From CAYUYV01 sp050331455 (lineage in GTDB: Bacteria; Pseudomonadota; Alphaproteobacteria; JAJFIK01): DNA of 26,226 nucleotides. Shown in pieces: positions 7,200 to 14,021 of the stretch (the first letter of the stretch is position 1; each line of letters begins with the position of its first letter). The translations under genes and the position numbers were made by a program. Under the pieces are notes generated by a model. It was given only the letters and a program-made list of their open reading frames with translations. It made no database searches and was not told the DNA's origin. Location: assembly GCA_050331455.1 (NCBI GenBank), contig JBHJGV010000057.1, forward strand, positions 1 through 26,226. Direction: 5' to 3'.

Positions 7200-7253
7200 G
7201 GATAAATCGAACGTTGCCGGGCGGTCAACTGCTGTGATACGATTTTGTTCGAT
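7200..7253. promoter_or_regulatory. Overlapping divergent promoters of the DUF2188 and capH-like genes with paired half-sites
   Basis: Minus strand: TTGACC (7223-7228) and TTATCC (7200-7205) with a 17-base spacer drive the DUF2188 gene. Plus strand: TTGCCG (7214-7219) and an extended -10 TGATACGAT (7235-7243) with an 18-base spacer drive the XRE gene. The half-sites ATCGAAC (7206-7212) and GTTCGAT (7247-7253) are inverted to one another. They sit in the minus spacer and at the expected plus-strand transcription start, so they are candidate repressor sites. Confidence 0.6.
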
Positions 7254-7311
7254 CGATCTTACAGTGCCGAGGCGCCGCCCTGGAGGGGAAACCAGAACGG
7301 AGGTGATCAGC

Positions 7312-7662
7312 GTGGCCTTCAGCGGAGCCCGGCTGAAACAGCTACGGATTCGGAAAAGAGAGTCCCTGCAGCAGGTCGCCAACGCGGTGGACGCGTCCAA
7401 GGCACATATCTGGGAGCTTGAGAAAGGCGACAGCCGCAATCCGTCCATAGACCTGCTGCGGCGCATGGCTCAGCATTTCGACGTGAGCATCGCCTATCTG
7501 GTGGAAGAAGATCCGGATGCCCCCGAAGAAGAGGAGCAACTTGTCGCAATGTTCCGTGAGCTGAAGGACTTGGATCCGGACGATCGCGAGATGCTCAACA
7601 CAATCATGCGGCAGATGCGTGAGCGTAAGAAGGAGGCGGAGCCCGATAGCGATGCAGATTAG
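7312..7662 (+). CDS. capH: XRE-family repressor, CapH-like
   Basis: The 116-residue protein has an N-terminal helix-turn-helix of the XRE/Cro type (about 5-65), with the recognition region in DASKAHIWELEKGDSRNPS. An acidic linker and a C-terminal helical segment ending in RQMRERKK follow. In known CBASS operons CapH is an XRE-like repressor that CapP cleaves. The start is a GTG with GGAGG eight bases upstream; an in-frame GTG at 7234 lies within the promoter and is rejected. The gene overlaps the peptidase gene by 11 bases. The CapH identity rests on the neighbour pair and the adjacent CBASS operon, since sequence similarity to CapH cannot be measured here. Self-regulation at the paired half-sites upstream is likely. 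Confidence 0.8.
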   Translation: MAFSGARLKQLRIRKRESLQQVANAVDASKAHIWELEKGDSRNPSIDLLRRMAQHFDVSIAYLVEEDPDAPEEEEQLVAMFRELKDLDPDDREMLNTIMRQMRERKKEAEPDSDAD

Positions 7663-8542
7663 CCGTATGGATCTCGCCGACCTGGGTTCGCCGGACGCAC
7701 TTGTCCAGGGCATCCTGAAGCAGGTGCCCGACATGCCGGTGCCCGTTCCCATTGAGGATATCGCACACGCGGTGGACATCTCGGACGTTGCCCCGATTGG
7801 CGCGAGCGGCTTCGAAGGCGGACTCGTCACCGACCGTGACAAGTCGCAGGGCGTCATACTGGTGAACCGGTCGAGCGACCGTCGACGTCAGAGGTTTACC
7901 GTCGGCCACGAACTGGGCCATTTCCTGATGCCCCTTCATCTGCCTGACGAAGGCACGCAGTTCATGTGTACCGCGGCGGATATGCGCAAGTCGGAAACCT
8001 CAAAGACGATGGATCGTGCCACGCGCATGGAGGCCGAGGCGAACCGCTTTTCCGCCTGCATGCTCATGCCGGCGAATCTCTTCCGTCGCGACCTTGCCCG
8101 ATCAGCCGCGCCCGATCTGGAACTCCTGTTGCGCATGGCAAGGAAGTACGACACCAGCAAGGAAGCCACGGCCCGCCGCTTCTGTGAATTGATTGACACG
8201 CCCAGCGCTGCTGTGTTCTCGAAGGACGGAAAGTTCCTGTACGCCGTTTGGGACCGGGATTTTCCTTTTATCCCGATCCGCCGCGGGGATCCAGTGCCGT
8301 CAGGATCTCTGACATCCCGTTTCAGCGGCTCCGAGGGCGACGTTTCCGATATGGAAGCCGTTGGCGGGCATTGGTGGGTGGACGCGGAGCCATACTGTAA
8401 TCGCCAGCTTCTGGAGCAGACTCTGGTGCAGATCAACGGCTTCCGGCTATCCTTATTACAAATCGATGAAGATGACGTTGAGCAAAAGCATGAAGAAGAA
8501 GAGGTTGAAGAATCATATAAACCAAGTTTTCATCGGCACTAA
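7652..8542 (+). CDS. capP: ImmA/IrrE-family zinc metallopeptidase, CapP-like
   Basis: This 296-residue protein has the ImmA/IrrE peptidase signature: HELGH at 86-90 and a third zinc ligand E127 in MEAEANRFSACMLMP. CapP enzymes of this family bind single-stranded DNA made during damage and cut the CapH repressor, switching CBASS on. The C-terminal part (about 190-275) is a separate substrate or ligand-sensing region. It ends in a very acidic tail rich in Glu and then a basic KPSFHRH end. The ATG at 7652 overlaps the repressor stop by 11 bases, so translation of repressor and protease is coupled. A GTG at 7619 would give 11 more residues. The role as a CBASS regulator is inferred from family and position. 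Confidence 0.87.
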   Translation: MQISRMDLADLGSPDALVQGILKQVPDMPVPVPIEDIAHAVDISDVAPIGASGFEGGLVTDRDKSQGVILVNRSSDRRRQRFTVGHELGHFLMPLHLPDEGTQFMCTAADMRKSETSKTMDRATRMEAEANRFSACMLMPANLFRRDLARSAAPDLELLLRMARKYDTSKEATARRFCELIDTPSAAVFSKDGKFLYAVWDRDFPFIPIRRGDPVPSGSLTSRFSGSEGDVSDMEAVGGHWWVDAEPYCNRQLLEQTLVQINGFRLSLLQIDEDDVEQKHEEEEVEESYKPSFHRH

Positions 8543-8773
8543 TTGGAAGAGATGCCGCTATAGTTTTCCTCTGGACTACCTTTTGCCTTTGATGACTTTC
8601 GGTTATCAACGCAAGCGATGAGAATACTTTCTGTTGCCTTTTTGTATGACGGCCCAAGGCGGGCACCCATGCATTAACGTTAACGAAACCCTACTCAACG
8701 CCTGCGTATATGGCTGTAGATGCCCCAGCGATCTTGCGGCGCACTCATAACTCTTTCATTTTATTGTGACAAT
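8543..8773. other. AT-richer island edge between capP and the tRNA
   Basis: No gene is supported here. The stretch is clearly lower in GC than the backbone to the right and holds a 10-base palindrome TTAACGTTAA (8674-8683). Its right end, TTGGTTGC (8773-8780), runs into the tRNA 3' end. It probably contains the island end and part of the attachment site. Confidence 0.5.
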
Positions 8774-8850
8774 TGGTTGCGGAGGAGGGACTTGAACCCC
8801 CGACACGCGGATTAAGATTCCGCTGCTCTAACCACCTGAGCTACTCCGCC
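8774..8850 (-). tRNA. tRNA-Lys (CTT anticodon)
   Basis: The minus strand folds as a full 77-base tRNA with encoded CCA (8774-8776). It has U8-A9, a D-stem GCTC/GAGC, anticodon stem GCGGA/TCCGC with loop ATCTTAA giving anticodon CTT, and a T-arm with TTCAAGT. The acceptor stem pairs except for G1 opposite A72. The island lies directly at its 3' end, the usual integration site for tyrosine recombinases. The body strongly recalls alphaproteobacterial elongator tRNA-Met as I remember it, differing in the anticodon. The CTT reading is direct from the sequence. Confidence 0.93.
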
Positions 8851-9311
8851 GGACCGGGTGGGGTGCTGCGCCATGGGGGCGGGCACGAGTCGGTCTTTGG
8901 CCTTGGAACGCCAAAGCCGTTCTATAGGGGCGGTGGGCGGCAGGTGCAAGGGAAATTCGCCCGCCCGGCCGAGCCCGGCTGGGCCCCAGTCGGGCCTCCC
9001 GGGGCGGGCCTCCCGGGGCGGGGCCGCGCTCCGGTCCATGCCGGGCGTTGCGGCGTGCGGGGGCCGCGGCGTTCCGTCTTGCCGTTTCCCACATTGCGCC
9101 CCGCGTTCAAGAGAGTACAACGGGAGGGTGACCGCATTGAGCGCCAGGGCATGCATATCCGAGGGTATGCTGATCCGATCAATGATCCGACCGCTGGCCC
9201 GATCGCTGGCCCAACCGCCGGTGCCGCCGCATCTGCGGAGGGCCAACCGGACGGGCCGGATCCGCCGGAGCGAATCGCGGACGGTGCAAGAGCAGACAGA
9301 AGGGGCCGGGC
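8851..9311. other. GC-rich intergenic region with a 14-base tandem repeat
   Basis: This 461-base gap holds the tRNA promoter at its left end and the ribosome site of the TPR gene at its right. Open frames on both strands here are mutually overlapping and low in complexity, and look like GC-driven artefacts. A perfect 14-base tandem duplication, CGGGCCTCCCGGGG, lies at 8991-9004 and 9005-9018. Nothing else is supported. Confidence 0.6.
8921..8949 (-). promoter_or_regulatory. tRNA-Lys promoter
   Basis: On the minus strand TTGCAC (8944-8949), a 17-base spacer and TATAGA (8921-8926) form a near-consensus sigma-70 promoter about 70 bases upstream of the tRNA, with no other gene between. Confidence 0.8.
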
Positions 9312-10016
9312 ATGACAGGGTTCGCATTCAAGACGGGTGATTTGCGCCGCGCAATTGCGCGCGCCGGACTGTGCCCAGGGGCCAAACGCTCCAAAGGGGG
9401 GGCCAAATTCCCCAAAGGGCATGGGCAGGGCACCCGGTCCGCGCCGGCGCTCAAGGCCGCGGCCCTTGCCCTTGCCGCCGGCACGGCGTCCTTTCCGGCG
9501 GCGGCCCAGGGCCCCGTCACCGTGTTCGGCAGTTCCGATGCCCGGATCTGCTACCAGGAGGCGCGGTTCGGCCTGGCCGTCTTCACGGGCCTCGAAGCCT
9601 GCGACACGGCCCTCAACGACACCACCCTGTCCCGGCCGGACCGGATCGCCACGCTCGTCAATCGCGGCATTCTGTACAATCGCGCCAAGCGCTATGACCA
9701 GGCCATCGCGAGCTTCGACGCCGCCCTGGCCCTTGATGAGGCTTCCGGCGAAGCCTTCCTGAACCGGGGCAACAGCTATTTCTTCCAGCGCAAATTCCCC
9801 GCCGCCCTGGCCGACTACGACCAGGCCATCGCCCTCGACACCCGCGATCTGCACGCGGCCCATTTCAACCGCGGCCTGGTGCTGGAGGCCACGGAGCGCT
9901 TCGAAGAGGCCCTGGCGGCTTATCGCAAGAGCATCGAGCTGCGCCCGGATTTCCTGCCCGCCGTGGCCCGGGTCAACGCCCTGACCCAGCGCCTCGCCGG
10001 CGCGCCGGCTGAATAG
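9312..10016 (+). CDS. Exported tetratricopeptide-repeat protein
   Basis: The 234-residue protein has a basic N-terminal stretch, a hydrophobic Ala/Leu core (about 44-58) and an AAAQG-type signal cleavage site near 62-67, so it is probably periplasmic. Three TPR units follow (about 110-143, 144-177 and 181-214), with typical features such as NRG, YDQAI and ALALD. Two cysteines (C80 and C97) before the repeats could form a disulphide. AAGGGG lies six bases before the ATG. The region before the signal core is unusually long, so the true start could be further in, but no better in-frame start is obvious. TPR domains mediate protein-protein contacts; the partner is unknown. Confidence 0.85.
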   Translation: MTGFAFKTGDLRRAIARAGLCPGAKRSKGGAKFPKGHGQGTRSAPALKAAALALAAGTASFPAAAQGPVTVFGSSDARICYQEARFGLAVFTGLEACDTALNDTTLSRPDRIATLVNRGILYNRAKRYDQAIASFDAALALDEASGEAFLNRGNSYFFQRKFPAALADYDQAIALDTRDLHAAHFNRGLVLEATERFEEALAAYRKSIELRPDFLPAVARVNALTQRLAGAPAE

Positions 10017-10075
10017 ACCCATCGCCGATCCGCGTCAGGACATCCGTGGAATGATGATCGGGGAAAGGAGGGGCC

Positions 10076-10822
10076 ATGATCCGGGCCGAGGGGCTACGGA
10101 CCGTCACCATACCGGCCCGCTTCAACGGCCCGCCGGACAGTGGCAATGGCGGTTATGTCAGCGGACGGATCGCGGCCTTTCTGCCGGCGGCCGATGATGT
10201 CCACTGGCCCGAGATCACCTTGCGAGCTCCCACGCCCCTCGACACTGCGCTCACCGTGGGCATGCACGAAGATGGCACGGTGCCGGTCACCCATGGCGAT
10301 ACGCTGGTCTGCCTGGGCCGTATGGCGACGGCAAATCTTCACACGCCCGCGGCGCCGCGGCTGGAGCAGGCCCTGTCCGGCCGGCGTCATTTCCGCTGCT
10401 GGGACGCGCATCCCCTGCCCACCTGTTTCGTCTGCGGCACCGCGCGGGCGGAGGGCGACGGGCTGCGGGTCTTCACCGGCCCGTTCGAGGGGCACACGGA
10501 CTTCATGGTCGCCGCCCCCTGGACACCCCATGCCAGCATGGCGGGCCCGGATGGTCTTATCACGGACGACATTCTCTGGGGCGCCCTCGACTGCCCCGGT
10601 GCCTTCGCCGTTGACGAGGCGACGGCCTCCGGCCTGAAGCTTCTGGGGCGCCTTTCCGCCCGCATCCACCGTCGCCCGGAACCCGGCACGCCTCTCATCG
10701 TCGCCGGCTGGTATCTGGGCTCGGAGGGGCGCAAGCACGGCGCCGGCACGGCCGTGTTCGACACCGACGGCGCCCTTCTGGCCGAGGCCAAAGCCCTGTG
10801 GATCGAATTGCGTGCCGGTTAA
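10076..10822 (+). CDS. Hot-dog-fold thioesterase-like protein
   Basis: The 248-residue soluble protein resembles a conserved family with tandem hot-dog folds related to acyl-CoA thioesterases. It has the N-terminal segment RFNGPPDSGNGGYVSGRIA, where the helix of the fold packs. A central CFVCG motif (C117/C120) may bind metal. The second half contains LWGALDCPGAFA. The substrate is unknown. The start is marked by AAAGGAGG just before the ATG at 10076. It is probably monocistronic, as the next operon has its own leader. Confidence 0.75.
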   Translation: MIRAEGLRTVTIPARFNGPPDSGNGGYVSGRIAAFLPAADDVHWPEITLRAPTPLDTALTVGMHEDGTVPVTHGDTLVCLGRMATANLHTPAAPRLEQALSGRRHFRCWDAHPLPTCFVCGTARAEGDGLRVFTGPFEGHTDFMVAAPWTPHASMAGPDGLITDDILWGALDCPGAFAVDEATASGLKLLGRLSARIHRRPEPGTPLIVAGWYLGSEGRKHGAGTAVFDTDGALLAEAKALWIELRAG

Positions 10823-10900
10823 AGCGCGCAAGTCGATCCAGGGACGCAAACGGGCCGTTAAGCGGAATGTGAAATTATGGTGTCAGGGCCGATAAGGGGG

Positions 10901-10934
10901 TTACAAAAGAACGCCCCCGCTGGTAACGTTCTTT
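10901..10934 (+). promoter_or_regulatory. Candidate ilv-leu operon promoter overlapping an inverted repeat
   Basis: TTACAA (10901-10906), a 17-base spacer and TAACGT (10924-10929) form a plausible promoter in front of the leader. An eight-base inverted repeat AAAGAACG/CGTTCTTT (10906-10913 and 10927-10934) overlaps it and could be a regulator site. The promoter hexamers are weak matches. Confidence 0.4.
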
Positions 10935-10989
10935 CGTGTTGACCAACGAGTTTGATGTTTCGGTGTTGATTCCTTCGATGTTGAGCCCC

Positions 10990-11163
10990 ATGAACACGCA
11001 ACGGATGCATACGGCCTCGGGCACCCTTCCCAATGGCTCCGCGCTTGCGCGCGCCGTGCCTGCCGACCTGTTCGACCGCGTGCGCTGGGGATCCACCGGA
11101 CTGCTCATTATCGCGCTTCTTGGCCTTGTACTCCTTCTTAGGACCGGGGTTGGCATGGCGTAA
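10990..11163 (+). CDS. Branched-chain leader peptide of the ilv-leu attenuator
   Basis: The open frame ends in GLLIIALLGLVLLLRTGVGMA and then TAA at 11161-11163. Twelve Leu, Ile or Val codons fall within about 14 codons, just upstream of an antiterminator/terminator pair and ilvD. That is the signature of a ribosome-mediated attenuator for branched-chain amino acids. The start is uncertain: in-frame starts occur at 10936 (GTG), 10978, 10990 (used here) and 11080 (GTG), none with a strong Shine-Dalgarno. A single-span membrane protein would look similar, but the RNA structure and location favour the leader role. Confidence 0.7.
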   Translation: MNTQRMHTASGTLPNGSALARAVPADLFDRVRWGSTGLLIIALLGLVLLLRTGVGMA

Positions 11164-11195
11164 GTGATCATCATCACGAAAGCTGAACCAACCCC
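11146..11195 (+). promoter_or_regulatory. Antiterminator pairing of the ilv-leu attenuator
   Basis: GGGGTTGG (11146-11153), inside the last codons of the leader, is perfectly complementary to CCAACCCC (11188-11195), the 5' arm of the terminator. Stalling at the Leu/Ile codons would leave GGGGTTGG free and block terminator formation. A ribosome reaching the stop codon would cover it and allow termination. Confidence 0.75.
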
Positions 11196-11225
11196 GCTCC
11201 GAGAGACACGGAGACGGGGTTTTTT
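11191..11225 (+). terminator. Attenuator terminator before ilvD
   Basis: CCCCG-CTCCG (11192-11201) pairs with CGGAG-A-CGGGG (11209-11219) around a seven-base loop and is followed by TTTTTT. It lies 44 bases before the ilvD start. Confidence 0.88.
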
Positions 11226-11268
11226 GTTGTCCGAACCAAACGCTGCAAAAACGCTCTTCAAGGAAACC

Positions 11269-13011
11269 ATGACCCATCGAGCCACCAGTGACGCCATCAA
11301 ACAGGGCCCGGCCCGTGCCCCGGCCCGCGCCATGCTGCGGGCCACCGGCCTCGACGATGACTCGCTCGCCAAACCCATCATCGGTGTCGTGAACACCTGG
11401 ACCACGGTCACGCCGTGCAACATGCACCTGGACGCCCTGGCCGCGCCGGTGCGCCAAGGCATCCGGGAGGCCGGCGGCACACCGGTCGATTTCAACACCA
11501 TCGTGGTGAGCGACGGGATCTCCATGGGCACGGAGGGCATGCGCGCCTCCCTCATGTCCCGCGAAGCGATCGTCGACTCCATCGAACTCGTCACCCGGGG
11601 GCACAGCCTGGACGGCATTGTCGTCCTGGTCGGCTGCGACAAGACTATCCCGGCGGCGGCCATGGCGCTGGCCCGGCTCGATTGTCCGGGTCTGGTGCTT
11701 TACGGCGGGTCCATCATGCCGGGCCACCACAATGACAAGGACATCACCATCCAGGATGTCTTCGAGGCGGTGGGCGCCTGCGCCGCGGGCCTGATCACGG
11801 TGGACGAGTTGGGCGAGGTGGAACGGCGGGCCTGCCCCGGAGCCGGTGCCTGTGGCGGCCAATTCACGGCCAACACCATGGCGCTCGCCATGACCTTTCT
11901 GGGCCTGTCGCCCATGGGCGCCAATGACGTGCCGGCCGTCCACAGCGCCAAACCGGACGAGGCGCGCCGCTGCGGACGGATCGTCATGGACCTCGTCGCG
12001 TCGGGCACGCGCCCGCGCTCCTTGATCACGGAAACCTCTCTGCGCAATGCCGCCCGCGGCGTTTCCGCCACGGCGGGCTCCACCAATGCGGTCCTGCATC
12101 TGATGGCCATTGCAAAGGAAGCCGGTGTCGATTTTGCCCTGGACGAGTTCGACGCGGCCTCCCGAGCGACTCCCGTCATTGCCGACCTGAAGCCCGGGGG
12201 CCGTTTCATGGCCCCCGATCTGTATAAGGCCGGCGGCACGGCGCTGGTCGGCCGGCGCCTGATCGAGGCGGGCCTGATCGAGGACGTGCCCACCGTCACC
12301 GGGCGGAGCTTTTTCGCCGAATGTGAGGCGGGCGAGGACATGGCCGGCCAGCAGGTCGTCAAATCCGTCGCCGAGCCGCTGAAGGCCCGCGGCGGCTTCG
12401 GGATCCTGCGCGGGTCCCTGGCGCCCGAGGGCTGCGTCGTCAAGCTGGCCGGGCACGGACGGATGACCTTCGAAGGTCCGGCACGGGTCTTCGACAGCGA
12501 AGACGCCGCCTTCGAGGCCGTGGAGAAGCGCGAGATCAAGGCCGGTGATGCGGTGGTCATCCGCTATGAAGGCCCCGCCGGTGGCCCCGGCATGCGGGAA
12601 ATGCTGGCCGTGACGGCCGCGCTGGTCGGCCAGGGCCTGTCGGACTCCGTGGCCCTGATCACCGACGGCCGGTTTTCCGGGGCAACGCACGGTTTCATGA
12701 TCGGCCATGTGGCCCCGGAAGCCGTACACGGCGGACCCATCGCCTTCATCCGTGACGGCGACCGCATCCGTGTGGATGTCGAAGCCCAGACCATTTCCGT
12801 CGACGCGGACATCACGGCCCGCGCCGAAGGCTGGACGCCGCCGGCCCCCCGCTACACCACCGGCGCCTTCGCCAAATATGCCCGTCTCGTCTCCTCCGCG
12901 TCGGACGGCGCCGTGACGGGCTTTCCTGAACCCCGCCCCCAATCCCCCGCCGAGACTGCCGCTCCGGCCGAAAAAGGATCTTCCGCCCATGTCCCGTCAG
13001 CCCACGCCTGA
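11269..13011 (+). CDS. ilvD: Dihydroxy-acid dehydratase
   Basis: IlvD converts 2,3-dihydroxy-isovalerate and its methylvalerate analogue to the 2-oxo acids in valine and isoleucine synthesis. The 580-residue length is normal for IlvD. The Fe-S cysteines C50 (TPCNMH), C123 (VGCDKT) and C195 (GACGGQF) are present, as is the C-terminal DGRFSGATHGFMIGHVAPEA segment. The start at ATG 11269 has AAGGA four bases upstream. A GTG at 11164 opens the frame earlier but would translate through the attenuator terminator and is rejected. It is the first enzyme gene of the operon and overlaps ilvC by 23 bases. Confidence 0.96.
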   Translation: MTHRATSDAIKQGPARAPARAMLRATGLDDDSLAKPIIGVVNTWTTVTPCNMHLDALAAPVRQGIREAGGTPVDFNTIVVSDGISMGTEGMRASLMSREAIVDSIELVTRGHSLDGIVVLVGCDKTIPAAAMALARLDCPGLVLYGGSIMPGHHNDKDITIQDVFEAVGACAAGLITVDELGEVERRACPGAGACGGQFTANTMALAMTFLGLSPMGANDVPAVHSAKPDEARRCGRIVMDLVASGTRPRSLITETSLRNAARGVSATAGSTNAVLHLMAIAKEAGVDFALDEFDAASRATPVIADLKPGGRFMAPDLYKAGGTALVGRRLIEAGLIEDVPTVTGRSFFAECEAGEDMAGQQVVKSVAEPLKARGGFGILRGSLAPEGCVVKLAGHGRMTFEGPARVFDSEDAAFEAVEKREIKAGDAVVIRYEGPAGGPGMREMLAVTAALVGQGLSDSVALITDGRFSGATHGFMIGHVAPEAVHGGPIAFIRDGDRIRVDVEAQTISVDADITARAEGWTPPAPRYTTGAFAKYARLVSSASDGAVTGFPEPRPQSPAETAAPAEKGSSAHVPSAHA

Positions 13012-14017
13012 ACGCCCCCAATTGAGCCAGGCCGCCCCCGATATGGCGACCTTCCGCAACCAGCCCGTCGCGATCCTGGGCTATGGCAGCCAGGGCCGCG
13101 CCCATGCCCTCAATCTCCATGACAGCGGCTGCCAGGTCACCGTCGGCGTGCGCGAAGGCGGGCGCGGATGGGACCGGGCCCAGCAGGACGGCCTGCGCGT
13201 CGCCTCCCCCGCCGAGGCCGCCGCGAATGCCAGGCTGATCGCCATGCTGGTGCCAGACATGGCCCAGGAAAGCGTCTTCGAGGACGCGGTGCGCCCGGGT
13301 CTTTACGAAGGCGACACCATCCTGTTCGCCCACGGATTTACGGTGCATTACGGTCGCATCCAGGCGCCCCAGAATGTGGATGTCATCATGATCGCGCCCA
13401 AGGGCCCGGGCGATCTGGTGCGCCGGGAATATCAGCTGGGCCGCGGGGTGCCCTGCCTGCGCGCCGTGCACCAGGATGCCAGCGGCCGGGCCGCCGACAC
13501 GGCCATGGCCTATGCGGACGGGATCGGGGGCACCCGCGCGGCCGTGCTGGACACGACCTTCCGGGAGGAGACGGAAACGGACCTGTTCGGCGAACAGGCC
13601 GTGCTGTGCGGCGGCGCCACCAAACTGGTGCAGCAAGGATTCGAGACCCTGGTGGAGGCCGGCTACCAGCCCGAGATCGCCTATTTCGAATGCCTGCACG
13701 AGTTGAAGCTGATCGTCGACCTGCTCTACGAGGGCGGCATTTCCAAGATGCACGACTTCATCAGCGAGACGGCGAAATATGGCGATCTCGTCAGCGGGCC
13801 GAAGGTCATCAATGACGAAACCAAGGCGCGCATGCGCGAGGTGCTGACGGCCATCCAGGACGGCAGCTTCGCCCGGGACTGGATCTTAGAAAACCAGGCC
13901 GGCCTGCCGCGCTACCAGCGCCTGCTCGACCAGGACAAGGCCCACGAAATCGAAGACGTGGGCGAGCGGATGCGCGAGCGCATGTCCTGGCTGAACGCCC
14001 CCAAGAATATTGGTTGA
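12989..14017 (+). CDS. ilvC: Ketol-acid reductoisomerase, class I
   Basis: IlvC performs the NADPH-dependent isomeroreduction after acetolactate synthase. The 342-residue length marks the short class I form. The nucleotide loop GYGSQG is at 31-36, and the metal ligands include D198 and E202 in DLFGEQ, with HELKLIVDLLYEGG further on. The N-terminus differs from the common class I opening: a Pro-rich stretch replaces the usual YYD segment before the Rossmann fold. AAGGA lies ten bases before the ATG. The gene starts inside ilvD, and its stop lies a few bases before the acetolactate synthase start. Confidence 0.95.
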   Translation: MSRQPTPERPQLSQAAPDMATFRNQPVAILGYGSQGRAHALNLHDSGCQVTVGVREGGRGWDRAQQDGLRVASPAEAAANARLIAMLVPDMAQESVFEDAVRPGLYEGDTILFAHGFTVHYGRIQAPQNVDVIMIAPKGPGDLVRREYQLGRGVPCLRAVHQDASGRAADTAMAYADGIGGTRAAVLDTTFREETETDLFGEQAVLCGGATKLVQQGFETLVEAGYQPEIAYFECLHELKLIVDLLYEGGISKMHDFISETAKYGDLVSGPKVINDETKARMREVLTAIQDGSFARDWILENQAGLPRYQRLLDQDKAHEIEDVGERMRERMSWLNAPKNIG

Positions 14018-14021
14018 TCCG

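Noticed and set aside
7312..8542. XRE/ImmA pair as a leftover prophage immunity module
   Set aside because: No phage structural or replication genes are present and the CBASS operon is adjacent; this remains the main alternative but is less likely.
8812..9327. Open frames on both strands upstream of the TPR gene
   Set aside because: They overlap each other and the tRNA, show no domain, and have Arg/Pro/Gly-biased content from high GC.
11164..11268. ilvD starting at GTG 11164
   Set aside because: That would translate through the attenuator terminator; ATG 11269 has a ribosome site and gives the normal length.
10858..12990. 710-codon minus-strand open frame opposite ilvD
   Set aside because: It is antisense to a clear ilvD and has low-complexity Gly/Arg/His-rich content typical of GC-driven shadow frames.
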